DNA of 64,000 nt from Planctomycetota bacterium (GCA_019636245.1 JAHBXX010000011.1:53025-117024); one strand, 5' to 3'. Positions 35,404 to 43,642 are shown, counted from the stretch's first letter. Notes: a model not told the origin generated them from the letters alone. A program made the numbers and translations.

Positions 35404-35939
35404 TGGACGCCCTGCAGCAGCTCGCCGCTGGCCTGCCGGACACGGCGAAGGACATCCGCCTCAACCTGGCGTCGGTGCTGCAGGCCTCGGTGCTGTCGCC
35501 GGCGCAGCGCTTCGGCACCGCGCTCGCGGTGGCGTGGGCATGCCGCCAGCCGGCGCTCGCGGCCGCCGTTCGCGCGGCGGCCGGCGACCAGCTGACCGCC
35601 GCGACCGCCGCCGACGCCCAGGCCGCTGCGGCGCTGATGGCGATGAACAACGTCTACTACCGCTTCCGCCACATGGTCGACCGGCCGGACTACGCGCAGC
35701 TGCCGGCCCGCCTGCGCATGCAGCGGCTGGCCGCCCCGCAGGGCGACAAGGTCGATTTCGAGCTGTTCGCCCTGGCGGTGAGCGCCGTCCACGGCTGCGC
35801 TACCTGCGTGCAGGCGCACGAGCGCGTGGTCGTCGACGGGGGGCTGACCCCGGCCCACGTGCACGACGCCGTGCGCATCGCGGCGGTGGTGCATGCCGCC
35901 GCGGTGGCGCTGTCCTGGTCCCAGCCGGTCCCGGCCTGA
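35403..35939 (+). CDS. ahpD: Alkylhydroperoxidase AhpD
   Basis: A 178-residue all-helical protein of the AhpD/CMD family. The active site is HGCATCVQAHE, giving C132-x-x-C135 and H139, the redox pair and proton relay of AhpD. The upstream segment NNVYYRFRHMVDRPDYAQLPARLRMQ also matches AhpD. It reduces oxidised AhpC, itself being recharged by a dihydrolipoamide-linked system in mycobacteria. It starts at ATG 35403 with a one-base overlap with ahpC. It is followed after 47 bp by a Dps-like gene, consistent with one peroxide-stress unit. Confidence 0.93.
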   Translation: MDALQQLAAGLPDTAKDIRLNLASVLQASVLSPAQRFGTALAVAWACRQPALAAAVRAAAGDQLTAATAADAQAAAALMAMNNVYYRFRHMVDRPDYAQLPARLRMQRLAAPQGDKVDFELFALAVSAVHGCATCVQAHERVVVDGGLTPAHVHDAVRIAAVVHAAAVALSWSQPVPA

Positions 35940-35986
35940 CGGGTCGCCCGGTGCTCCCGCAATCCCCACGAACCCAAGGTGAACCG

Positions 35987-36463
35987 ATGAAGCCCTCCCC
36001 GAGCCAGCTCCCCCCCGAGACCCGCCAGAGGATCTGCGATGCGCTGCTGCCGGTGCTGATCGACGGCATCGACCTGTTCTCCCAGATCAAGGTCGCGCAC
36101 TGGAACATCAAGGGACCGCAGTTCGCGGCGCTGCACCCGCTGTTCGACCAGTTCGCGACCGACCTGCAGACACAGAACGACGGCCTCGCCGAACGCATCC
36201 TGACGCTGGGCAGCCTCGCGGTCGGCACCGCGCGCCACGTCGCCAGACACTCGCGCCTGCCCGACTATCCCCAGCACGTCACGCGCGACCTCGAGCACGT
36301 GAAGCTGCTCGCCGAACGCATCGGCGCCTACCTCGCCGGCGTGCGCGCCGCGCGCGCGGTCGCCGTCGAGCAGGGTGACGACGACACCGTCGACGTGCTG
36401 ACCGGCATCGTCACGATGTTCGAGAAGCACGCCTGGTTCCTGCACGCGACGCTCGCCGACTGA
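35987..36463 (+). CDS. dps: Dps-family ferritin-like DNA/iron-protection protein
   Basis: A 158-residue four-helix protein. The inter-subunit ferroxidase signature is present: IKVAHWNIKGPQFAALHPLFDQFATDLQTQNDGLAERI, with H, H, D and E at the expected spacing. The long helix pair and VDVLTGIVTMFEKHAWFLHATL end match Dps. Dps 12-mers oxidise Fe(II) with peroxide and store it, limiting Fenton damage. The start ATG 35987 has an AAGGTGA ribosome site. It lies directly after ahpD and likely belongs to the same peroxide regulon; no separate operator was seen upstream. Confidence 0.92.
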   Translation: MKPSPSQLPPETRQRICDALLPVLIDGIDLFSQIKVAHWNIKGPQFAALHPLFDQFATDLQTQNDGLAERILTLGSLAVGTARHVARHSRLPDYPQHVTRDLEHVKLLAERIGAYLAGVRAARAVAVEQGDDDTVDVLTGIVTMFEKHAWFLHATLAD

Positions 36464-36515
36464 GCCCGATGGCCACCTTGCCGCGCCCAATGGCCGCCGC
36501 CATCATCGGTGGCGT

Positions 36516-37553
36516 ATGGCCTCCATGCGCTGCATCGTCGTGCGCGAGCACGGCGGCTACGACCGGCTGCGGCTCGAGCAGCGACCGGTGCCCGACCCGG
36601 GGCCGGGGCAGGTGCGCGTGCGCGTGCAGGCGATCGGCCTGAACCACCTCGACACCTGGGTGCGCCGCGGCGTGCCCGGCCACACGTTCCCGCTGCCGTT
36701 GATCCCGGGCAGCGACGCCTGCGGCACCGTCGACGCGCTCGGCCCGGGCGCGTCCGGCTGCGTGGTCGGCGATCCGGTCGTCGTGCTGCCGGGCGTCTCG
36801 TGCGGCGCCTGCGAGCGCTGCCAGTCCGGCCTCGACCAGCTCTGCAGCCGCTACCACATCCTCGGCGAGAGCGGCGACGGCACCTGCGCCGAGTATGTCT
36901 GCGTGCCGGCCGCGAACGTGGCGCCGAAGCCGCGCGCGCTGGCGGCTGCCGAGGCCGCGTCGATCGGCCTCGTGTTCCAGACCGCCTGGAACATGCTGGT
37001 GCGCCGGGCCGAGCTGCGCGCCGGCGAGACCGTGCTCGTGCACGCCGGCCTGTCCGGCGTCGGCAGCGCCGCGGTGCAGATCGCCAACCTGCTCGGCGCG
37101 CAGGTGATCGCCACCGCTGGCGGGCACGAGAAGTGCGCCAGGGTGAAGGCGCTCGGCGCGCACCACGTGATCGACCACCACACGCAGGACTTCACGGCCG
37201 AGGTGCGCCACCTCACCGGCAAGGCCGGCGTGCAGGTGGTGTTCGAGCACGTCGGCGAGGCGACGTTCGGCGGCTCGTTGAAGTGTCTGCAGCGCGGCGG
37301 CCGGCTCGTCACCTGCGGCGCAACGACCGGCGGCCAGGTGCAGCTGTCGCTGCACGCCGTGTTCTTCAAGAGCCTGTCGATCCTGGGTTCGACGATGGGC
37401 AGCAAGGGCGACCTGCGCACGATCCTGCGGCTGTTCGACCAGGGCCGCCTGCGGCCAGTGCTCGACCGCACGCTGCCGCTGGCCGAGGTCGGCGAGGCGC
37501 ATCGCCTGCTCGAGGCGCGCACGGCGATGGGCAAGCTGGTGCTGGTGCCATGA
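36516..37553 (+). CDS. Zinc-type medium-chain alcohol dehydrogenase / quinone reductase
   Basis: A 345-residue MDR enzyme. The GroES-like domain has GLNHLDTWVRRG and PLIPGSDACGTVDALG. A structural-zinc lobe with four cysteines reads CGACERCQSGLDQLC. The Rossmann domain has VLVHAGLSGVGSAAVQIANLLGAQVIATAGG, the NAD(P) site, near residue 180. The catalytic-zinc Cys is replaced: the N-terminal motif is HLD with no Cys, as in quinone-oxidoreductase-like members. This suggests reduction of quinones or enones rather than alcohol oxidation. ATG 36516 was chosen; ATG 36525 is an alternative. It follows dps by 52 bp and may belong to the stress island. Confidence 0.85.
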   Translation: MASMRCIVVREHGGYDRLRLEQRPVPDPGPGQVRVRVQAIGLNHLDTWVRRGVPGHTFPLPLIPGSDACGTVDALGPGASGCVVGDPVVVLPGVSCGACERCQSGLDQLCSRYHILGESGDGTCAEYVCVPAANVAPKPRALAAAEAASIGLVFQTAWNMLVRRAELRAGETVLVHAGLSGVGSAAVQIANLLGAQVIATAGGHEKCARVKALGAHHVIDHHTQDFTAEVRHLTGKAGVQVVFEHVGEATFGGSLKCLQRGGRLVTCGATTGGQVQLSLHAVFFKSLSILGSTMGSKGDLRTILRLFDQGRLRPVLDRTLPLAEVGEAHRLLEARTAMGKLVLVP

Positions 37554-37575
37554 CGACCGGACCGAGGCGGCGCGC

Positions 37576-40323
37576 ATGACGCGGCACGGCGAGTCGGGGC
37601 GTGGTGCCGGCGACCGCGCGGCCCCGGCGGCGTGGCACGCGCTGCCGCCGGCGACCGTGGCCGCCCAGCTCGGGCTCGACGAGGCCGAACGCGGCCTCGC
37701 CGAGGCCGAGGCGGCCGCGCGCCTGGCCCGGGTCGGCCGCAACCGCCTGCCGCCGCCGCGGCCGGTGACGCTGGCCGAGATCCTGCTGCACCAGTTCCTG
37801 AGCCCGCTGATCTACGTGCTGCTCGCCGCGGCCGCGATCGCCGTGCTGCTCGACGATTACGCCGACGCCGGCTTCATCCTGATCGTCATCGCGATCAACG
37901 CCGGCCTCGGCGCCTGGCAGGAGTGGCGCGCCGAACGCAGCGCCGCCGACCTGCAGCGGCTGATCGAGGTGCAGGCGCGCACCCGCCGCGAAGGCCGCGA
38001 ACGCACGCTGCCGGCCGAGGAGCTGGTGCCCGGCGACGTCGTGCTGGTCGAGTCCGGCGACCGGGTGCCGGCCGACCTGCGCCTGGTGCGCTGCCGCGAT
38101 CTGCACGTCGACGAATCGCTGCTGACCGGCGAATCGATGCCGGTGGCCAAGGCCAGCGACGAACTCGCCGCCGACGCGCCGGTGGCCGACCGCCGCAACA
38201 TGGCGTTCGCCGGCGCCGTCGTCACCAGCGGCCGCGGCCGCGGCATCGTCGTCGCCACCGGCACCGCCACCGAGATCGGCCGCCTCGCGCACACCGTCGC
38301 GGCGACCCGGGCGCAGAAGGCGCCGCTGGTGGTGCGGCTCGAGCAGTTCGCGCGGCACGTCAGCTTCGGCGTGCTGGCGGCGTGCCTCGTCGTCGCGGCG
38401 ATCGGGCTCGCGCGCGGCATGGCGCCGGCCGAGGTGTTCTTCCTCGCCGTGGCGCTCGCCGTCTCGGCGATCCCCGAGGGTCTGCCGGTGGCGGTGACGG
38501 TGGCGCTGTCGATCGCCACCGTGCGCATGGCCCGCCGGCGGGTGATCGTGCGCCGGCTCGCGGCGGTCGAGGGGCTCGGCAGCTGCACGGTGATCGCCAG
38601 CGACAAGACCGGCACGCTGACCGTGAACCGGCAGACCCTGCGCCACGTGACCTTGCCCGGCGGCGAACACCTCGGCGTCAGCGGCGAGGGGCACGACGGT
38701 GCTGGCACCGTCACCGACGACACCGGCGAGCCGCCGTCGCCGGCTGCGGCCGCCCGGCTGGCGGAGCTGGTGCGCGCGGGCGTGCTCTGCAACGAGGCGA
38801 CGCTGGTGCGGCGCGACGGGGCCTGGTGGCCGCAGGGCGACGCGATCGACGTGGCGCTGCTGGCGCTGGCGCACAAGGTCGGGCTGGATCCCGACGTCGT
38901 CCGCGGCGGCGTCCAGATCGAAGCCGAGCTGCCGTTCGAGTCGGAGCGGGCGTTCGCGGCGGTGCTCTACCAGCAGGACGGCCGGCGGCACGTGGCCGTC
39001 AAGGGCGCGCTGGAGCGGCTGCTGCCGCGCTGCGCGACGATGCGGACGGACGGCGGCGTGGTGCCGATCGACGCGGCCCTGCTCGAGCAGCAGGCGCACG
39101 AGCTGTCCTCGACGGGACACCGCTTCCTGCTGGTGGCCGGCGCCACGCTGCCGGCCGGCGCCGCGGCCACGCTCGACGAAGCCACGTTGCCGCCGCTGAC
39201 CGCGCTCGGCCTGATCGGCCTGATCGATCCGCCGCGGCCCGAGGCCGTGGCCGCGGTGCGGCAGTGCCGCGATGCCGGCATCGGCGTGCGCATGGTCACC
39301 GGCGACCATCCGCTGACGGCGTTCGCGATCGCGCGCGAGGTCGGCATCGCCGAAGAGGAGCGGCAGATCGTCACCGGCCACCAGCTCGCGCAGGCTGGCG
39401 AGCCCGGCAGCGCCCGGTTCGACGAGCTCGTCGCGCGCGGGCGCGTGTTCGCGCGCGTCGCGCCGCTGCAGAAGCTGCAGATCGTCGAGGGCCTGCGGCG
39501 GCAGGGGCACTTCGTCGCCGTCACCGGCGACGGCGTCAACGACGCCCCGGCGCTGCGGGCGGCGAACATCGGCGTGGCGATGGGCTCCGGCTCGGCGGTG
39601 ACGAAGGACACCGCGGCGCTGATCGTGACCGACGACAACTTCGCGTCGATCGAGGCGGGTGTCGAGGAGGGGCGGTTCGCCTACGACAACATCCGCAAGG
39701 TCACCTACCTGCTGGTGTCGACCGGTCTCGCCGAGGTGCTGCTGCTGCTGACGGCGCTGTCGGTCGGGCTGCCGCTGCCGCTGCTGGCCGTGCAGCTGCT
39801 GTGGCTCAACCTGGTCACCAACGGCATCCAGCACGTCGCCCTCGCCTTCGAAGCCGGCGAACCGGGGACGATGCGGCGGCCGCCGCGGTCGCCGCGCGAG
39901 GGCATCTTCAACCGCAAGATGCTGGCGCAGACGCTGGTGTCGGGCGTGGCGATCAGCGCCATCGCCACCACGTTCTGGAGCGCGGCGCTGGCGGCCGGGC
40001 TCGCCGAGACCGTGGCCCGCAACCAGCTGCTGCTGCTGTTCGTGCTGCTCGAGAACGTGCACGTGTTCAACTGCCGCTCCGAGTACGAGTCGACGTTCGC
40101 GGTGCCGCTGGCGCGCAACAAGCTGCTGGCGCTGGCGGTGCCGGCGGCGCTCGGCGTGCACGTGCTGGCGATGCACGTGCCGTTCCTGCAGCGCCTGCTC
40201 GGCGTCGAGCCGGTGCCGGTGGCCGACTGGGGGGTGCTGGTGGTGTCGGCGCTCGTCGTGCTGCTGGTGATGGAGGTCTACAAGGTGGTGGCGCGGCGGC
40301 GCCGGCGGGCTGCGGCGGGCTGA
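37576..40323 (+). CDS. P2-type cation-transporting ATPase (Ca2+/Mn2+-like)
   Basis: A 915-residue inner-membrane pump. The features run in order: a cation-ATPase N-terminal domain, the first membrane hairpin, and an actuator domain with DESLLTGESMPVAKA. Then comes AIPEGLPVAVTVALS in M4, the PEGLP ion-site motif of P2A/P2B pumps. DKTGTLT with phosphorylated D343 follows, then GDGVNDAPALRAANIGVAMG at about 650, and six C-terminal membrane segments. The PEGLP motif and lack of CPC or a heavy-metal domain exclude a copper or zinc P1B pump; Ca2+, Mn2+ or Na+ are the candidates. It starts at ATG 37576, 22 bp after the dehydrogenase gene. Confidence 0.9.
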   Translation: MTRHGESGRGAGDRAAPAAWHALPPATVAAQLGLDEAERGLAEAEAAARLARVGRNRLPPPRPVTLAEILLHQFLSPLIYVLLAAAAIAVLLDDYADAGFILIVIAINAGLGAWQEWRAERSAADLQRLIEVQARTRREGRERTLPAEELVPGDVVLVESGDRVPADLRLVRCRDLHVDESLLTGESMPVAKASDELAADAPVADRRNMAFAGAVVTSGRGRGIVVATGTATEIGRLAHTVAATRAQKAPLVVRLEQFARHVSFGVLAACLVVAAIGLARGMAPAEVFFLAVALAVSAIPEGLPVAVTVALSIATVRMARRRVIVRRLAAVEGLGSCTVIASDKTGTLTVNRQTLRHVTLPGGEHLGVSGEGHDGAGTVTDDTGEPPSPAAAARLAELVRAGVLCNEATLVRRDGAWWPQGDAIDVALLALAHKVGLDPDVVRGGVQIEAELPFESERAFAAVLYQQDGRRHVAVKGALERLLPRCATMRTDGGVVPIDAALLEQQAHELSSTGHRFLLVAGATLPAGAAATLDEATLPPLTALGLIGLIDPPRPEAVAAVRQCRDAGIGVRMVTGDHPLTAFAIAREVGIAEEERQIVTGHQLAQAGEPGSARFDELVARGRVFARVAPLQKLQIVEGLRRQGHFVAVTGDGVNDAPALRAANIGVAMGSGSAVTKDTAALIVTDDNFASIEAGVEEGRFAYDNIRKVTYLLVSTGLAEVLLLLTALSVGLPLPLLAVQLLWLNLVTNGIQHVALAFEAGEPGTMRRPPRSPREGIFNRKMLAQTLVSGVAISAIATTFWSAALAAGLAETVARNQLLLLFVLLENVHVFNCRSEYESTFAVPLARNKLLALAVPAALGVHVLAMHVPFLQRLLGVEPVPVADWGVLVVSALVVLLVMEVYKVVARRRRRAAAG

Positions 40324-40341
40324 GTGTCCCGACGACGGACG

Positions 40342-40359
40342 CCTGCAAGATGTTGCAGG
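40342..40359. promoter_or_regulatory. 18-bp inverted repeat between the ATPase and the Cys-rich operon
   Basis: CCTGCAA-GATG-TTGCAGG, a perfect 7-4-7 dyad 18 bp after the ATPase stop and 12 bp before the ECF-like promoter. It could terminate the ATPase transcript or bind a regulator of the downstream operon. Confidence 0.4.
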
Positions 40360-40371
40360 ACAGATGGTTGC

Positions 40372-40395
40372 GGAATCTCCGGGCGGGTGCCCGTC
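40372..40395 (+). promoter_or_regulatory. ECF-type promoter of the Cys-rich/sigma/anti-sigma operon
   Basis: GGAAT at 40372-40376, a 15-base spacer, then CGTC at 40392-40395. GGAA(C/T) and CGTC separated by 15-17 bases is the usual layout recognised by ECF sigma factors. It lies 44 bp upstream of the Cys-rich gene, in the same operon as an ECF sigma, so positive autoregulation is likely. Confidence 0.5.
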
Positions 40396-40438
40396 ACGGC
40401 CCTGCACGAATCGGCCCGGCCGGCGACATCAGGCCCGC

Positions 40439-40801
40439 ATGCAGATCCTCTGGAGTGGTGTCCTGACCCTTCTGTTCGTCGTGCCGTTCGTCGCCGCGCC
40501 CGCGTCGACGCCCACGCCGGCCAACCCTTGCTGCACCTGCTGCCCGGACGACGCCTGCGGACCCGACTGTCCGCCCGGCTGCTGCGACAACTGCTGCGAC
40601 GAATGCAGCGACGGCTGCTGCGGCACCGCCGACTGCTGCGACGGCGGCGCCTGCTGCGGCACCGCCGCGGCTCCCGCGGCTGGGGCTGCCGCCGGCAAGG
40701 CCGATGCCTGCTGCGGCAGCACGCCCGCCCCGGCGGCTCCCGTGGCCCCGGCCGGCAAGACCGACGAATGCTGCACGGCCGGTGCCTGCTGCGGCCGCTG
40801 A
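40439..40801 (+). CDS. Extremely cysteine-rich exported protein
   Basis: A 120-residue protein with a signal peptide or anchor (QILWSGVLTLLFVVPFVAAPA). After this come 23 cysteines in about 95 residues, largely as CC pairs separated by two to seven residues (for example CCTCCPDD, GCCDNCCDECSDGCCG). The second half repeats acid-CC units (ADACCGS, DECCTAG) in Ala/Pro/Gly linkers. Spacing is irregular, unlike metallothionein families I know, but metal or thiol-redox binding is the natural reading. Start ATG 40439 removes a doubtful upstream leader. It is followed after 16 bp by an ECF sigma gene and a membrane protein with its own cysteine-rich outer domain. I do not recognise a named family. 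Confidence 0.7.
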   Translation: MQILWSGVLTLLFVVPFVAAPASTPTPANPCCTCCPDDACGPDCPPGCCDNCCDECSDGCCGTADCCDGGACCGTAAAPAAGAAAGKADACCGSTPAPAAPVAPAGKTDECCTAGACCGR

Positions 40802-40817
40802 CAGCTACCCTGCTGTC

Positions 40818-41360
40818 GTGGCCAGTGCTCCGCAGCTCGGCGCCGACGAGTTCGAGAACGCGTTCGCCGAGCACGGGCGCAGCCTGTGGGTGCTGGCCGC
40901 GGCCTGGGTCGGCCGCGGCGATGCCGCCGACCTGGTGCAGGAGACGGCCCGCGTCGCCTGGCAACGGCGGCAGGAGTTCGTGCCGGGCACCAACCTGCGG
41001 GCGTGGCTGGCGCAGATCGCCCGCCACCTCGGAGCCAATTGGCGTCGTCGGCTGCGGCCGGTGGGCGCCCACGACCTCGACGAACAACCGGCGGCGGAGC
41101 CGGCGCGGCCGGCCTGGCCGCTCGACGCCGATCGCCACGGTCTGCCCGACGAACTGGCGCGGGCTCTCGCCGGCCTCGGCGAGGCGGCGCGCGCCTGCTT
41201 CCTGCTGCACGTGATCCAGGAACTCACCTTCGCCGAGATCGCCGCGATGCTGGAGCTGTCCGAGAACACCGTCGCCAGCCACGTGCGGCGCGCCCGCGAG
41301 CGGCTGCGAGCGGCGCTGGCGACGCCGTTGGCCGATGCACCCCGACGGGACCGCCGATGA
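40818..41360 (+). CDS. ECF-family RNA polymerase sigma factor
   Basis: A 180-residue group 4 sigma factor. Region 2 spans about residues 8-75 with FAEHGRSLWVLAAAWVGRGDAADLVQETARVAWQRR and NLRAWLAQIARHLGANWRRR. Region 4 spans about 112-170 with LHVIQELTFAEIAAMLELSENTVASHVRRARERLR, the helix-turn-helix for the -35 element. The start is GTG 40818. The stop overlaps by four bases the start of a single-pass membrane protein (ATGA), the usual arrangement for sigma and its anti-sigma. Its likely target includes the GGAAT-N15-CGTC promoter upstream of the Cys-rich gene. Confidence 0.9.
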   Translation: MASAPQLGADEFENAFAEHGRSLWVLAAAWVGRGDAADLVQETARVAWQRRQEFVPGTNLRAWLAQIARHLGANWRRRLRPVGAHDLDEQPAAEPARPAWPLDADRHGLPDELARALAGLGEAARACFLLHVIQELTFAEIAAMLELSENTVASHVRRARERLRAALATPLADAPRRDRR

Positions 41361-41953
41361 ACACCGACCTCGACCGCTCGATCGACCAGGCCCTGCGGGC
41401 GGCGCTGGCGCCGCCGCCGGCGGCGGCGTTCGCGCTGTTGGCCCGCCGCGCCAGCGGCCGCCGCGCGCCGTGGCGTCGGTGGCCGTGGGCGCTGGCGGCG
41501 GCCGCGGCGCTGCTGGTTGGTGCGCTGGTCCTCGCCCTGCAGCCAGGTCGGCCGACGCCCCGCAGCGGCGTCGAACTCGGTGCCCTGTGGGTCGCCGCCT
41601 ACGAGCACGCGATGGGGCAGGGCTTCGAGGGCGGGCCGTGCTGCGACCTCGTCGGCGACCTGCCGCAGGCCTGCCAGGAGCGGTTCGCCACGCAGCTCGA
41701 CATCGCCGCCGGGCCGGTGCGGATGCTCGGCTGCTACTGCGGCCTGCCGACCGGCGGCTGCATGACGCTGCTGGTGCGCCACGACGGCACGCCGGTGTGC
41801 GTGTTCGTGCTGCCGCGGACCGAGGATCCGCGGCCGGCGCTGCCCGCGGGCAGCCGCTACGACCTCGCCCGGCGTGAGCTCGGCGACGTCGTCGTCTACG
41901 CGCTGTCGGAGTCGGTCTCGGCGGCGACGGTCGCCGAGTTCCTGGTGCTGTAG
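41357..41953 (+). CDS. Single-pass membrane protein, probable anti-sigma/sensor with Cys-rich outer domain
   Basis: A 198-residue protein. A short cytoplasmic N-terminus of about 40 residues is followed by one membrane helix (RWPWALAAAAALLVGALVLAL) and an outer domain of about 135 residues. The cytoplasmic part lacks the zinc anti-sigma H-x3-C-x2-C motif. The outer part has seven cysteines in GGPCCDLVGDLPQACQ, LGCYCGLPTGGC and TPVCVFVL, followed by a cystine-poor tail with LGDVVVYALSES. Overlap with the sigma gene and topology suggest an anti-sigma factor that senses metal or thiol state outside the membrane. The family is not recognised; the role is inferred. Confidence 0.6.
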   Translation: MNTDLDRSIDQALRAALAPPPAAAFALLARRASGRRAPWRRWPWALAAAAALLVGALVLALQPGRPTPRSGVELGALWVAAYEHAMGQGFEGGPCCDLVGDLPQACQERFATQLDIAAGPVRMLGCYCGLPTGGCMTLLVRHDGTPVCVFVLPRTEDPRPALPAGSRYDLARRELGDVVVYALSESVSAATVAEFLVL

Positions 41954-42003
41954 CCTCCCGGCGAACGGGTCCGCGCCCCGGCGGCGCGGGTTCGGTCCCG
42001 ACG

Positions 42004-42651
42004 ATGCAGCAGTCCCTGTTCGAGCCCGATCCGGAGGTGCGGCGCCAGGAGCTGGGGCCGGGCGCGGTGCTGCTGGTGGGTTTCGCGCGCGGCGAGGCTG
42101 GGGCGCTGCTCGCGGCCGTCGAGGCGGTGGCGGCGGCGGCGCCGTTCCGCCGCATGATGACGCCGGGCGGGCGGGCCATGAGCGTGGCGATGACGAACTG
42201 CGGCGCGTTCGGCTGGATCGCCGACGCGCGCGGCTACCGCTACGAACCGTTCGATCCGACCACGCAGCGGCCCTGGCCGCCGCTGCCTCCGGTGTTCGCC
42301 GACCTCGCCGCCCGGGCCGCGGCGGCGGCGGGCTACCCGGGCTTCGTGCCCGATGCGTGCCTGGTCAATCGCTACGAGCCCGGCAGCCGCATGGCGCCGC
42401 ACCAGGACGTCGACGAACGCGACTTCACGCAGCCGATCGTGTCGGTGTCGCTCGGGCTGCCGGCGGGATTCCGGTTCGGCGGGGCGCGGCGCGGCGACAA
42501 GGCGCTGCGGGTGGGGCTGGAGCACGGCGACGTGGTGGTGTGGGGCGGGCCGTCGCGCCGGTTCTTCCACGGCGTGCTGCCGGTGAAGGAAGGGGTGCAT
42601 CCGCAGTGCGGGCGGTGTCGGCTCAACCTGACGCTGCGGCGCGCACGGTGA
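42004..42651 (+). CDS. alkB: DNA/RNA demethylase AlkB
   Basis: A 215-residue 2-oxoglutarate/Fe(II) dioxygenase that removes methyl lesions (1-methyladenine, 3-methylcytosine) from nucleic acids. Key residues are clear. NRYEPGSRMAPHQDVDERDF supplies the N-R-Y loop and the H-x-D iron ligands. VSVSLGLPAGFRFGG is the core strand, and GDVVVWGGPSRRFFHGV carries the distal histidine. CRLNLTLR carries the 2-oxoglutarate-binding arginine. Length matches E. coli AlkB (216). Start ATG 42004. It is a single gene with short spacers; no Ada box was searched for successfully upstream. Confidence 0.95.
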   Translation: MQQSLFEPDPEVRRQELGPGAVLLVGFARGEAGALLAAVEAVAAAAPFRRMMTPGGRAMSVAMTNCGAFGWIADARGYRYEPFDPTTQRPWPPLPPVFADLAARAAAAAGYPGFVPDACLVNRYEPGSRMAPHQDVDERDFTQPIVSVSLGLPAGFRFGGARRGDKALRVGLEHGDVVVWGGPSRRFFHGVLPVKEGVHPQCGRCRLNLTLRRAR

Positions 42652-42878
42652 GCGGTGGTGGGGTGGCGCTGCAGGGGTCCATTGCCCTTGTCAGGCACCG
42701 TTTGACCGCGCCAGCCTGGCTGCTGGCGCGCGGTCGGGGCACATGGGCCGGGCGATGCCGCCGAGGGCGTGGTCGGGCACTGGTGAGCCATGCGCGCGCC
42801 GGGCACCCCGGCGCTGCGCACGCACCGGCCGCGGCGTTCGCTCTTGCCGCGTGCGGCTGCAGCGGCTCACCTGCGCGC

Positions 42879-43547
42879 ATGCCGCGCCGCCGCCTGGCCC
42901 TCCTCCTGTCCGCCCTGGCCGCCGCCTGCGCCGCCCCGGGCGAGCCCGCACCGCCACCGATCGAACCGGCGTTCGCCGGCCGCCGGCCGACCATGGCCGA
43001 GGCCGCCGAGCACTTCGACCGCGCCGGCGTGCAGCCCGGCCAGCCGTTGCCCGCGCTGTCGCTCGTCGACCAGGACGGCGGCCCCGTCGATCTCACGTCG
43101 CTGCGAGCCGGTCGACCGCTCGTGCTGGTGACCTGCTCCCTGACCTGCAACATCGCGCGCCGCCAGGCGAAGGACGCCGCCGCCCTGCAGCACAGGCTTG
43201 GCGATGGCGTCCTGGTGGCGCTCGTCTACACCATCGACGCCCACCCCGCCGGCGAGCCGTGCCCCTACACCGGCGAGGAGTGGGTGCCGCCGGCGAACGC
43301 GCAGGACGGCGTGCTGGTGCCGCAGCCGCGCCGCCTGGCCGAGCGCCTGGCCCTGGCCAGGCGCTACGCGGCCGAGTGGGCGCACGGCCTGCCGGTGTTC
43401 GTCGACACCATGGACGACCGCAGCTGGCGGGCGCTCGGCGGCGCGCCGCACCTCGGCCTCGCCGTCGCTGCCGATGGCACCGTCCTGGCGCGCACCGGCT
43501 GGTTCGAGCCGAAGGCGCTCGCCGCGGCGCTCGAAGGCCGGCCCTGA
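42879..43547 (+). CDS. Redoxin/deiodinase-like thioredoxin-fold lipoprotein
   Basis: A 222-residue protein starting at ATG 42879 with a lipoprotein signal (ALLLSALAAACAAPG; Cys17 is the probable lipidated residue). The mature part is a thioredoxin fold: PALSLVDQDGGPVDLTSLRAGRPLVLVTCSLTCNIARRQ, where the two cysteines occupy the active-site loop as C-S-L-T-C. VALVYTIDAHPAGEPCPYTGEEW then resembles the EAHP segment of iodothyronine-deiodinase-like bacterial proteins. A Cys stands where deiodinases have selenocysteine. It probably reduces a thiol, peroxide or halogenated substrate in the periplasm. The 227 bp upstream (42652-42878) show no gene I can support. Confidence 0.65.
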   Translation: MPRRRLALLLSALAAACAAPGEPAPPPIEPAFAGRRPTMAEAAEHFDRAGVQPGQPLPALSLVDQDGGPVDLTSLRAGRPLVLVTCSLTCNIARRQAKDAAALQHRLGDGVLVALVYTIDAHPAGEPCPYTGEEWVPPANAQDGVLVPQPRRLAERLALARRYAAEWAHGLPVFVDTMDDRSWRALGGAPHLGLAVAADGTVLARTGWFEPKALAAALEGRP

Positions 43548-43642
43548 GCCGCGCGCGGCCCGGCCAGGGCCGCCGCCGTGCCTTCGCCCTGCCGTGCGAA
43601 TAGAATCCCTGCCGCGCCGCAGGGGCGCGCGCGGCCGATGCC

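Noticed and set aside
37576..40323. P-type ATPase as a copper exporter partnering the Cys-rich operon
   Set aside because: The M4 motif is PEGLP, not CPC, and no heavy-metal-associated domain is present, so it is a P2-type pump. The operon also has its own upstream promoter.
42652..42878. Small gene upstream of the redoxin-like lipoprotein
   Set aside because: Short frames exist in the 227-bp gap, but none has a ribosome site, signal or recognisable motif. No tRNA-like cloverleaf was seen either.
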